Shown here: positions 9,208 to 17,081 of the stretch, one piece after another
Numbering within the stretch: the first letter of the stretch is position 1
Layout: each line of letters starts with the position of its first letter
Assembly (NCBI GenBank): GCA_031216915.1
Contig: CM062289.1
Location: 60,258,241-60,322,240, forward strand
Direction: 5' to 3'
Source: Pictodentalium vernedei
Taxonomy: Eukaryota; Mollusca; Scaphopoda; Dentaliida; Dentaliidae
Length of the DNA: 64,000 bases
Position numbers and translations under genes: made by a program
The notes under the pieces: generated by a model
The model's input: only the letters and a program-made list of their open reading frames with translations
Databases searched by the model: none
Told to the model about the DNA's origin: nothing

Positions 9208-10548
9208 TCACTGTTTGTTCAAAGGATCCAGTTCGATCAGTAGACTCACCACGGAAGTGGCGGCTTCGGGATTATTGGTTTTCGTGACGAAATTAATCCT
9301 GTCTCCGGCGTTCACTTTGAGAGGCGTGCCGGACGTGCTGACATTCGCGTGTTGATTCTCAGTCTTTTCGACGCTGTATCTCTTATCGCTCTCCACACCA
9401 TTCACCATGAGATTGACGACCGCTCTGTTATTCAAATTCCAGGTAGCCAGACTCATTCGAAGGATGGGATATCCCACCTGACCGTGTTTCGATCCGCTAC
9501 CTCCATTTCCAAAAGACCACTCGGCTTTTCCCTCCTCTAAGGCGTCGGACTCTTCGGCCCACACGGTGATCAATTGTCTGGCATATTTGACTTTCTCCAC
9601 CACCGAAATCAGGGTGCAGGCATCCGTCATGTGCACGGGTTCCGGTAGATTCGTGAGCGCGTGTCCGCCCATGTCTAGTTTACCTTCCATGATGTCGCCC
9701 TTTCTCCAGACCGAGTTGTCGTCCACGTACTTCCTGCTTACCACGCTGGAATCGAATTCGGGATCATGATCGAGACCGAATAAATTGTGACCGTTCATGT
9801 TGATGCCACTCTCCATGGTTCCGCCAGATTCTTTGTTCAGGTAGAGATCATCCACTTGCGACTCTAGATATTCTTGCGATTGTAACACGGAAGAATCCAC
9901 ATAGCCCTTGTTGACCGCGGTTGAGTCCGCATCCGTGTTGTCGATCTTCGACAGATTCAATATCTTGTGGAATCCCGCATTCAGATCAGATTTCATTTCA
10001 CGTCCATCAGACTTTTTCCGTTCCAGATCTACGTAGTGTTTGGTCGCCACATCCTTGGGATTCGTGGGAGCGGCCACGTTCGTTATCTTGTAAGAATTGG
10101 CGTTCAATTCTGAGTGCATCGTTTTCATGATGTATCTATTTCTCAGGTGTTCGCTGAATCTCGTGTGAGAGTCGTCTGCGTATTTCTTGGTGGTGGCATC
10201 GGTGGGATCTACGGGATTTGCAACGTTCACCAAACGTTTGGATTTCAGATCGAGATCGTCGGTCCTGGTTTTATCCATGTAATTATCCAGCAGGATTTGT
10301 TCGAAATCGGCATTCCCCCTGTCGACGTATTTTTTAGTCGCGGCATCTGTGAGATCTATCAGCTCGGGAAGATTGTAGAGCTTCTTATCGTTCATGTTCA
10401 AAGGTTCTTTTCGAGGTTCGTATCTCCGAACGTAACGCTCGTCCAACAAGTTGGCAACGTCGTAACCATCGTCGACTTCGAACATCTTCCTCTTCTTTCT
10501 CGGGTTGACTTTTTCGTCGTCACTTCTACCAAATTTATCGACTGTCAT
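9208..10548 (-). CDS. Modular fibre/spike-like protein (446 aa)
   Basis: The N-terminus has a basic stretch RKKRK. Then come about six modules of ~45-50 residues, each with a 'small-L-x-x-K-x-L-x-N-L-x-x-P' strand followed by 'D-A-T-T-K-K-Y-V-D' (for example VNVANPVDPTDATTKKYAD and LNMNDKKLYNLPELIDL). They lie at roughly residues 49-76, 98-125, 146-173, 188-218, 246-280 and 291-317. This is the repeat style of phage tail fibres and trimeric beta-structured shafts. Residues ~325-446 form a non-repetitive, beta-rich head (starting near LITVWAEESDALEEGKAEWS). The layout resembles adenovirus fibre (anchor, shaft, knob), so an attachment spike is the likely role; this is inference. The frame is intact. 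Confidence 0.72.
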   Translation of the reverse strand: MTVDKFGRSDDEKVNPRKKRKMFEVDDGYDVANLLDERYVRRYEPRKEPLNMNDKKLYNLPELIDLTDAATKKYVDRGNADFEQILLDNYMDKTRTDDLDLKSKRLVNVANPVDPTDATTKKYADDSHTRFSEHLRNRYIMKTMHSELNANSYKITNVAAPTNPKDVATKHYVDLERKKSDGREMKSDLNAGFHKILNLSKIDNTDADSTAVNKGYVDSSVLQSQEYLESQVDDLYLNKESGGTMESGINMNGHNLFGLDHDPEFDSSVVSRKYVDDNSVWRKGDIMEGKLDMGGHALTNLPEPVHMTDACTLISVVEKVKYARQLITVWAEESDALEEGKAEWSFGNGGSGSKHGQVGYPILRMSLATWNLNNRAVVNLMVNGVESDKRYSVEKTENQHANVSTSGTPLKVNAGDRINFVTKTNNPEAATSVVSLLIELDPLNKQ

Positions 10549-10714
10549 GTTGTTGTGGGATTTTTTTTTTTGTTGTTTAGAAAAAATGTGTTCAAAACGC
10601 AGTTTATTAAAAATGAACTATGTTATTTTATTTTTCGTTTTTTATTCGATTAAAATTTTTTTAAAATAATTTTTTTATCTTTATATATATACTATAAAAA
10701 AAAAAAATGTCTCT
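10549..10714 (-). promoter_or_regulatory. Fibre gene promoter region
   Basis: On the minus strand the sequence reads TATATATAAAGATAAAAAAA around 10670-10690, matching the provirus promoter-like motif. It is followed by an A/T-rich leader to the fibre ATG at 10548. Confidence 0.5.
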
Positions 10715-11152
10715 CTAATGTAAGTCATTGAGAATGTCTTGAAATTCATCTCCTTCAGACCATCTCTTGAGAATGTAGAGACACAGGTGACCGCAAAGCA
10801 CTTGATCTGGCGATTGCACTTGATCCGTGTTGTAAAGAACCATCGATTTGTTGAAATAGTTCTTTATTTCTTTCGGGGGCGAGATTCCGTAGCTGTCGAA
10901 ATAATAATTCTTCTTCTTCTTCCCGTTCTTGAACCACGCCACCCAGTGAGTGCCTTCACCCGATGAATCGTCTAGATTTAAAATTCTGCATTCTGATTGT
11001 CGAGGTCTTCTCTTCGGCAAGGCATCTCTGGAAAACACTCCTAGAAAATCTTCGATTTTCAAATCTTTTGCCGCATTCAACAGATCGATGTTGGATAGGG
11101 GTTCGTTGGGTAAGATGACACCTTCTACTGATATCTTTATTTTCTTATTCAT
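10715..11152 (-). CDS. Adenain/Ulp1-like cysteine protease (145 aa)
   Basis: Shows the C5/C48 protease layout: GTHWVAW with the catalytic histidine at 69, YYFDSYG with the acid at Asp86, and LCGHLCLYIL with the nucleophile Cys120, preceded by a glutamine-containing stretch (QVQSPDQV) that can supply the oxyanion Gln. Order (His, Asp, Gln, Cys) and spacing fit adenovirus maturation proteases and Polinton homologues; at 145 residues it is short but complete. Its likely substrate in the same element is the GG-rich protein at 16323-16871, which carries adenain-type sites. It lies between the fibre gene and the broken polymerase on the same strand. The frame is intact. Confidence 0.88.
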   Translation of the reverse strand: MNKKIKISVEGVILPNEPLSNIDLLNAAKDLKIEDFLGVFSRDALPKRRPRQSECRILNLDDSSGEGTHWVAWFKNGKKKKNYYFDSYGISPPKEIKNYFNKSMVLYNTDQVQSPDQVLCGHLCLYILKRWSEGDEFQDILNDLH

Positions 11153-11216
11153 AAATAAGTATATATTTTTTTATTTATTTTATTATAATTCACTAAAAGT
11201 GACGTTATTTTTTTTT

Positions 11217-12563
11217 CTATTTTTTTCTTTTTCTTTTTAAACTAACTCTAACGACTTCCACAATCTTGAATCCGTCAAATTCCTTGACTTCTATAATCTT
11301 GGATTCATCTAATTCGTCTTGATTTTCTGGAATCCTACTAACTTTCTCGATGTCACTATCGATTTCCATAATTTTATGTTCATCTAATTCCTCTTGATTT
11401 TCTGGAATCCTATCATCCACAATCGTATCTGGAATCTTATCATCCGCAAGCGCATCTGGAATCCAATCATCCCCATTCATATCGTCTAAAATTAGATGCA
11501 AACTCCAATGTCCGAGTGCCAAAGTGCTTATTTTATCGTCTAACACGAATCTCTTGTCGTCGTCGACCGTCAGCGAAATCTTGTTGACTATTTCGGTATA
11601 CAAGTCGTGATTTTTGCTTCGAATCGATTTCATAGTCTTATACACCGGACCACTTCCTAACAGACAATCTTTATACTCTTGGAAAGAGATGTTTTTCTTC
11701 ACCACGCACGCTTCAACTCCTTTGCACTTCTTGATCTCTTCATCATCTTCTAGACGATAAGCATACAGTTTGGGTCTCAAGCCCACGAATTCGACGATCT
11801 GTTTACCGCCGCTCTCGTCCTTAAATTTACCCAACACCTTCTTGTTGTCGTTCGATTGAATGTTGGACGGGTGATCGACAGGATAATTGCTCATGTTGAG
11901 CCACTCGGCCACGTCCGGAGATATGTCTTGGTAGACGTCTTTCGTCTCTATCTCGTAAACTAAACTATCCGTGTCGGTGAACAGTAGTTTGGCTTTGTCG
12001 CCAAATTTTCGTTTGACATAATCGTAGCGAAACTCGTACATCAATCGCTTGCTGACATCTAAGATGATCGGTCCGAGATAATACGGTTTGTCGAACTTCA
12101 GGTGCGTCTTTTGCATGTGAACGGCCACTAGATTTTCGCCGAATATGGTTCGGTGTTTGTAATTGGGTTTCTCCACTAATTTTTTAGCTCTTTTCTCAGA
12201 CGTGACGAGTCGAACGTCGGTTCTCTTCCTGATGTTTTCCATCGATTTGCCATACACGCAGGTGTTCATGAGTTTGAAGAAATCTTTTTTGAAATCGTTT
12301 TCGGCTCGAGTTCTGAGATTCGTGTTGAGATCGATGTATTTTTTTATCCAAGGCTCTTCGTCGAATCGAATGATGCGATGTATGTCGACTAATTTCATCA
12401 CGTAATCGACATACTGTTTCAAATTTTCGCTGTAGATGACGTAGTTACGTTTGTTAAATAAATTGGGAATGAGTTTTTCCTCGTCACCTTCGTTCGGTTC
12501 CATTCGTTCGGGAGCCAGCGGATAATCATTGTGTGGATCGTGTAATTCTTCCGGATAGTTCAA
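11217..12563 (-). pseudogene. Protein-primed DNA polymerase B, C-terminal piece
   Basis: About 448 codons open on the minus strand. Motif B (KLMNTCVYGKSMENIRKR) and motif C (LLFTDTDSLVYEI) are intact, followed by the thumb-like KDESGGKQIVEFVGLRPKLY region. This identifies a DNA_pol_B_2-type polymerase as used by Polintons and adenoviruses. The tail (last ~90 residues) is acidic with imperfect internal repeats around IPENQEELDE / IPENQDELDE. The first codon of the open frame is TTG and the piece begins mid-protein, so it is a fragment. It overlaps the next piece (12526-12846) in a different frame, marking a frameshift near 12550. Confidence 0.9.
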
Positions 12564-12846
12564 ATCGACTTCTAAAATGCATCTCTTCCAGTTCCTTTAC
12601 CCATTCGAAATTTCCAATCGGTAAAGGATAGAAAGCAGCGTCTTGATATTTTAAATTACACTTGCTGTGAGCCGGACCGCGATACAGACCTGTGTAATGA
12701 TCGTGGTCTCTGACCTTCTTATTTTCCTCTGAATTCTCGTTGAATGATTGTCTGCATATGTGACATTCGGTGGCTCTGTTATTTTCGTCCTGCTGCTCTT
12801 GCGTGATGATCATTTTTGCCGGAGTTTTGAATTTGTCGTATAACAT
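12526..12846 (-). pseudogene. DNA polymerase B, central piece with large internal deletion
   Basis: Encodes a zinc-binding insert (CHICRQSF...VRDHDHYTGLYRG...HSKCNLKY) that in Polinton-type polymerases precedes the rest of the exonuclease domain. Directly after this block the frame reads FYPLPIGNFEWV, a segment that normally follows motif A in the palm. The remaining exonuclease motifs (Exo II, Exo III), the TPR1-like region and motif A with its catalytic aspartate are therefore missing. This is an internal deletion, not just a frameshift; the missing segment is of the order of a kilobase by comparison with the family layout. The enzyme cannot be functional as encoded. Confidence 0.85.
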
Positions 12847-13141
12847 TTGAATTTTTGATTTCTAACTCTTCCACGAAACTTTGAGCCACGTCGTCGTCTT
12901 CGCGCTGTTTCGTGTAGGTGAAGGGGCCCATGTCGTGTTGGGAGTCGAAAGCGCATTTCATGTAAATGCAATAGCCCGAAGGTATGTGTTTTTGATATCT
13001 TTCGACGTAACTTTGAAGAGCATTGGGTTGACAGGAACTCATTTTTGTGGTGAAACATTCTAAATCGGCGTACACGATGAATGGTACTTTTAACCTTCTG
13101 TTGTGATTTTCAATTTTCACGATGGTGTTGGGTTTGGGCAT
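12779..13141 (-). pseudogene. DNA polymerase B, Exo I piece
   Basis: Contains VPFIVYADLECFT, the Exo I motif (D-x-E) of the 3'-5' exonuclease, near its start. It ends in a shifted frame after LEIKNSN, where the next piece (12846 leftward) takes over. This is one of at least three frame breaks. A possible zinc-finger start (Cys...His...Cys) is split across the break to the upstream piece near 13190. Confidence 0.85.
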
Positions 13142-13198
13142 TTCGATGGCAACACCTTGATATTCGTTGCAATATTCCTGATGTTTCGCTTATGATTT

Positions 13199-14476
13199 TT
13201 AGGTCTTAAACATGTTCATGCAGTTGCAACATAAAGATATCTTATGTCTATGATTATTATTTTGTCTCGACAGTAATCGGCTCGGATGTTTAAACCAACA
13301 ATAATGACGATTGTCACCATTTGAAATCGATAATAAAATAATCGTCTTTTCTTTTCTGCGATACGAAGTCCATCTGAGAGGATAGATCTTTTGATTTTCG
13401 TCGTCGTATCCCAAGACGTTCACCGCTATGGTGGGATTTTGAACCTCAAAACGTTCGATGTGTTTTAACTGTGTTGGAAAAGTCACTCCGGTCCAATCGA
13501 GATTTTTAGAAGTTTCCTCGTAACGAGAAACTCTATCGGTGTGTATTTCGACAGGGTATAAAGCGGAGGTGACTGCCCATTTAAAACACTGATTATCTTT
13601 ATTTCTCACGTTGACCACGGCGTGTTTCTTAGTCAAGAAATACGGTAATTCCAAGTAGGAAGATCCTTTCAACGGTTCGTTTTTAGTCATGTGAATTTCG
13701 AGTTTCAACACCTCACCAAACGTCCAATTACTACCTTCATTTTGATAATTCGTGAGAGACGTCAACATCTTGTCTTTCATCTTTTCGAAAACGTCCGATA
13801 GATCTGAACCTCGAAATACGGGTTCAACGTTAGATCTGAAATATGCATTTTTCACGATGCTCTCGCCGGACTTCATGTCGATTTTATTCATTATGCAATG
13901 GAGTATCATCTTAATTTTTAATCCCAAGTTCGTGTATTCGCGAAACAAATCCAATACTTTTTTCTTCACCCGTTCCATGAACAATTTTGGATCGACTTTC
14001 TTCGACGAGAGAAACACGTCGAAAGTTTTAAAACTGTCTTCGATCGCCCTCTCCCATTCTACGGGTTTCGATTGGAATAGTTCCACAACGAGTCGTGTTA
14101 CATATTCTTCTCCTTTCTCTTCGTCGATTGCTCGTTGAATTTCGCTTGATATATCTCGTTTGTCTTGAATCTGAAGTGCATCACTCGTTTTCGTTTTAGT
14201 TTTTCTTTTCTTTTCTTTGGAAACTTGATGTTTTTCAACGGCTTTTCGTTTAGTCGTCTTCTTATTTTTCACAACCGGCGCATCTTTTGACATCATTGCT
14301 ATCAACATTTCATTTGCCTTTCTAGTGTTTCGCAAATATTCTTGTATGACTTCAATTTTTTTTGATTTAGTTCTATGCTTTCTGAAATCTGAAATTTGTA
14401 ATAGATTACAAATCTCGTTTAACTGAGGTATGGTTTTCTCATTTAAATTTACCATTGTTTTATCTGTTTGCTTCAT
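13199..14476 (-). pseudogene. DNA polymerase B, N-terminal piece with SAP-like start (425 aa open)
   Basis: Opens with a true ATG. Residues ~10-48 (TIPQLNEICNLLQISDF...KSKKIEVIQEYL) look like a SAP-type DNA-binding helix pair. A lysine-rich linker (TKRKAVEK...KEKKRKTKTKT) follows. From about residue 280 comes the conserved pre-exonuclease region (NKDNQCFKWAVTSALYP, then WTGVTFPTQLKHIERFE), ending with CCNCMNMF, the first half of a CxxC zinc finger. The frame stops there. The next piece continues in another frame within about 10-20 bases, so a single small indel separates them. The terminal-protein function, if present, would be expected in this N-terminal part; that is inference. Confidence 0.85.
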
Positions 14477-14660
14477 TTGTAAGAATATTGTTTTTTTTTT
14501 GAATTTTGTATTAAATAATTTGTTTAAAAAGTTTTGCTTTTTTACTCTATATATAAGATAGAAAAAAAAAAAAAGTTAAATTTTAAAATTCAATTTTTTT
14601 AATACAAAATTTAAAATAAACATTATTTGTAAGAATTCATAAAAAAACAAATAATCGATC
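14477..14660. promoter_or_regulatory. Divergent promoter region (polymerase / small paralogue)
   Basis: Divergent starts lie at 14476 (leftward) and 14661/14681 (rightward). CTATATATAAGATAGAAAA at 14548 is the provirus TATA/AGA motif pointing rightward. A block AATAAACATTATTTGTAAG...ATAATCGATC before the start is repeated almost identically before the second paralogue (15295-15351). Confidence 0.55.
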
Positions 14661-14680
14661 ATGACAACAACACCTAAAAG

Positions 14681-15103
14681 ATGCAGATGAAACGAGACGA
14701 AGGGTATGAGAAATCCAGTTTCAATATCTATACATTACAACCACACGATCCCATCGAATTGAATGAGGTCGAGATGGTGGACTTAGAGCGCTACTACCAC
14801 AAATATCGAATGTGTTTGAAAGTGGATGAAGCTGCGCTCGATTTGTTTTACGAGTACCAAAGCAAAATGTTGATTAATATCATCGTCGCTGAAGACAGAG
14901 AATTCGACAGGGGTGATTTATTGTTGTCCTATGGAAGTTACATATATCCAATAATCTCACCCGAACTTGTGAAGAAATCGGGTGGTGAGAGCGCATTCAC
15001 CTATGAAAAAAAACTCAAAAGAGTAAAGATGAACATTCACACCATTTTCGTATGTGGAAAAATGACGAATGTCAACTTGCTAATAACGGACTTGGAAATA
15101 TAA
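14681..15103 (+). CDS. Unknown protein, tandem paralogue 1 (140 aa), start possibly displaced
   Basis: Alignable by eye along most of its length with the 149-aa product of 15352-15801. Shared blocks are HDPIELN, IVAEDREFD, ELVKK-GGES, KLKRVK-NI and the identical C-terminus LITDLEI. No known motif, membrane segment or signal peptide is visible; it is charged and probably globular. The ATG equivalent to that of paralogue 2 lies at 14661 (M-T-T-T-P-K) but soon hits a stop, because a small deletion has changed the frame. The open frame is entered from ATG 14681 in another phase. So this copy either starts at the second ATG or is damaged at its N-terminus. Confidence 0.65.
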   Translation: MQMKRDEGYEKSSFNIYTLQPHDPIELNEVEMVDLERYYHKYRMCLKVDEAALDLFYEYQSKMLINIIVAEDREFDRGDLLLSYGSYIYPIISPELVKKSGGESAFTYEKKLKRVKMNIHTIFVCGKMTNVNLLITDLEI

Positions 15104-15351
15104 ACAATAGAGAGATTGAAATTAAAAAAATTTAAACTTTTTATATATATATAAAGAGAAAAAACACTTTTACTAAAAAAATTTTTACATTGAAGAAAAT
15201 TAAAAATTAAAAAAAACAACTTTTTTATATATATAAAAAGCAAAAAAAAAAAATAACAAACTTTTTTTTAACAAATTATTATTTAAATACAAAATTTAAA
15301 ATATACATTATTGCAAGAATTCGTAAAAACAAAAAAAACAAATAATCGATC
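15104..15351 (+). promoter_or_regulatory. AT-rich spacer with two TATATATAA motifs
   Basis: TATATATATAAAGAGAAAAA (about 15143) and TATATATAAAAAGCAAAAA (about 15228) are followed by the leader block shared with paralogue 1 (CATTAT...GCAAGAATTCGTAAA...ATAATCGATC). The duplication that made the paralogues therefore included the promoter. Confidence 0.55.
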
Positions 15352-15801
15352 ATGAAGACAACAACACCTAAAGGATGCAAATTGAAATTGAAACGAGTCG
15401 AAACGTATAAGAAATTCGGTCATAAAATCTATAGATTACAACGACACGATCCCATCGAATTGAACGATGTCAAGACAAAGGGCTTAGAGCACAAATACGA
15501 GAAATATAAGATGCCTCTGAAATTGAATGAAGCCGTGCTCGATTTGATTTACAAGTACCAAAGCGATCTGCAGAACATCGTCATCGCCGAAGATAGAGAA
15601 TTTGACAAGGACGATTTGTCGTTGCCCTATGGAAATTACATATTTCCAAACATCTCATTCGAACTCGTGAAGAAATTGGGTGGTGAGAGCGAGTTGACCG
15701 ATGTAAAAAAACTCAAAAGAGTAAAGATAAACATTCAACACGTTTTCGAAAAAGGAGTAGACACGAGCGTCAACATGCTAATAACGGACTTGGAAATATA
15801 A
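15352..15801 (+). CDS. Unknown protein, tandem paralogue 2 (149 aa)
   Basis: Complete frame with ATG in the conserved leader context. It is charged and lysine-rich, with no membrane segment. It shares with paralogue 1 the blocks HDPIELN, IAEDREFDKDDLSLPYG and the C-terminal LITDLEI, and keeps the N-terminal residues that paralogue 1 lost. Function is not recognised. It sits at the hinge between the left and right leftward gene blocks and faces the convergent acidic protein gene. Confidence 0.75.
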   Translation: MKTTTPKGCKLKLKRVETYKKFGHKIYRLQRHDPIELNDVKTKGLEHKYEKYKMPLKLNEAVLDLIYKYQSDLQNIVIAEDREFDKDDLSLPYGNYIFPNISFELVKKLGGESELTDVKKLKRVKINIQHVFEKGVDTSVNMLITDLEI

Positions 15802-15837
15802 ACAATAGAGCGATTGATTTTTAGTGAAGAAAAAATG

Positions 15838-15892
15838 AAAAAAAAAAAAAAGTAATGAGATCTCATTTACTTTTTTTTTTTTTCTTCTTCTT
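15838..15892. terminator. Convergent-gene hairpin with A/T tracts
   Basis: AAAAAAGTAATGAGAT / ATCTCATTTACTTTTTT forms a near-perfect stem with long A and T arms, between the stop of the rightward paralogue 2 and the stop of the leftward 132-aa gene. The AATGAGAT core is shared with the hairpin at 9040-9180. Confidence 0.7.
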
Positions 15893-16265
15893 CACTATCA
15901 TCATGATATATTATAATAACATTTCCTTTTCTCTCAAATTTCTGCGTCGATTCTTCTTCTTTTTCTTTTTTTCTTTTTCTCTGTGATGTGATACGTTCAT
16001 GGTAACATTTTTGTTTATCCGAATCATAATTATGAACGAATGTTGTGCATCTCTTGGTAACACTCGCTTCAGAAGGTAGTGGTGACTGTGGAAAGCATCG
16101 TCTCATTCCCAACCGTATATCCCACGCTTTATCTATCTCTTTCCTTAGATATCCATCATTAGCGTCTAACCATTTTTTTATTTCTTCGCTCTCTGGCTCG
16201 TGATGTTCGTCATTATCGTCAAATTCATCCAGGTGATAAATTTGTTTCTCCACCTCTTCACCCAT
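15867..16265 (-). CDS. Highly charged protein of unknown function (132 aa)
   Basis: The N-terminal third is acidic (about EFDDNDEHHEPESEEIKKW); the middle has three cysteines (MRRCF, KRCTTF, KCYHE). The C-terminal part is basic then acidic (RKRKKEKEEES ... DDSEEEEKKKK), the last codons being drawn from the A/T-tract hairpin. No domain is recognised. It is a real-looking frame because it fills the gap between provirus genes with an AT-rich leader, but its composition is low-complexity. Confidence 0.6.
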   Translation of the reverse strand: MGEEVEKQIYHLDEFDDNDEHHEPESEEIKKWLDANDGYLRKEIDKAWDIRLGMRRCFPQSPLPSEASVTKRCTTFVHNYDSDKQKCYHERITSQRKRKKEKEEESTQKFERKGNVIIIYHDDSEEEEKKKK

Positions 16266-16322
16266 TTTAAATATATTATTTTATACTTTCTATGATTTTA
16301 TATATTTTATACAATTTTATAT

Positions 16323-16871
16323 TTATAATAACATATTCAAAATCGGTATGTTCTTAAATGGCGAATTCTCACCGAGCAACAAACCCTTGCCAAATCGCTT
16401 GACGTTCCGTCCACTCTTCAGAAAAAGACCGTTTCCTCTCAGAGAGTTGCCACCTCTAACGGGTTCTAGATACAATCCTTTACAGCTGTCGTCTACGTGA
16501 ACGCGACACACGGCTCCTCCCTTCTTCAAAAACAGTCCGCTGCCACCCATTAATTTCTCAACTCCCGAACTAGCGAGTCCCGTGAGAGCTCCCACGCCGC
16601 GAGTCTTTCCGAGAAAGGGTAGCACCTTTGCGGCGAAGGGTAATGCTTTTGCGGCGATTCCTGCCAATAGCGGTAGGAAACCGCCTTTCATTCTCAAATT
16701 GTATCTCAATTGAGCGGGACTCAATCTCACCGCCAACCCTCTTCCATCGCGAATCGCTTTCTCCATCTTTTTGATTTGACTTCTGGTCCAGGCGATCGAA
16801 TTCTGTCCGCCTCTCGTCAGATCTTCGTGAGTGAATTTGAATCTCACCGCCTCGCCTCGAGTTGTTAACAC
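16323..16871 (-). CDS. GG-rich core/membrane-active structural protein (182 aa, N-terminus frameshifted)
   Basis: Residues 62-88 (GGFLPLLAGIAAKALPFAAK...) form a hydrophobic/amphipathic segment. The C-terminal half repeats G-L-x-L blocks (GLFLKKGG, GLYLEPVRGG, GLFLKSG, GLLLGENS). Three sites fit the adenovirus protease consensus (M/I/L)-x-G-G|x or (M/I/L)-x-G-x|G: M61KGG|F, L107MGG|S and L144RGN|G. The resemblance is to adenovirus pVI/pX-like cleaved core or membrane-lytic proteins, which is inference. The first codon of the open frame is GTG with no in-frame ATG before a stop. A good ATG at 16933 (minus strand) opens in another frame, so a one-base indel probably separates the true N-terminus. 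Confidence 0.75.
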   Translation of the reverse strand: MLTTRGEAVRFKFTHEDLTRGGQNSIAWTRSQIKKMEKAIRDGRGLAVRLSPAQLRYNLRMKGGFLPLLAGIAAKALPFAAKVLPFLGKTRGVGALTGLASSGVEKLMGGSGLFLKKGGAVCRVHVDDSCKGLYLEPVRGGNSLRGNGLFLKSGRNVKRFGKGLLLGENSPFKNIPILNMLL

Positions 16872-17081
16872 TCTCTTAAGTTTCTCCTCTGTCCTGCGGA
16901 TATGTTCACGTTTTTAACCACGTATTGTGTCATAATTCTGTTTGTTTTTTTTAAAATATATTTACTTCAATTGTTTCTTGTTTAATAATTATATAAAAAT
17001 AATTTTGTAAAAAATTAATATTACCGTTTATTTTATTTTTGTTATCTGTATATATATAATATTTTTTTTTTTTTTTGCTTT
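16872..17081 (-). promoter_or_regulatory. Spacer with TATATATACAGATAA motif and displaced 5' end
   Basis: Holds the likely true ATG (16931-16933) of the GG-rich protein in a shifted frame. Further upstream on the minus strand is ATTATATATATACAGATAAC (about 17041-17060), matching the provirus promoter-like motif. Confidence 0.5.

Noticed and set aside
10114-10653. 179-codon plus-strand ORF opposite the fibre gene
   Set aside because: Antisense of the repetitive shaft; repeats make open frames likely on the other strand.
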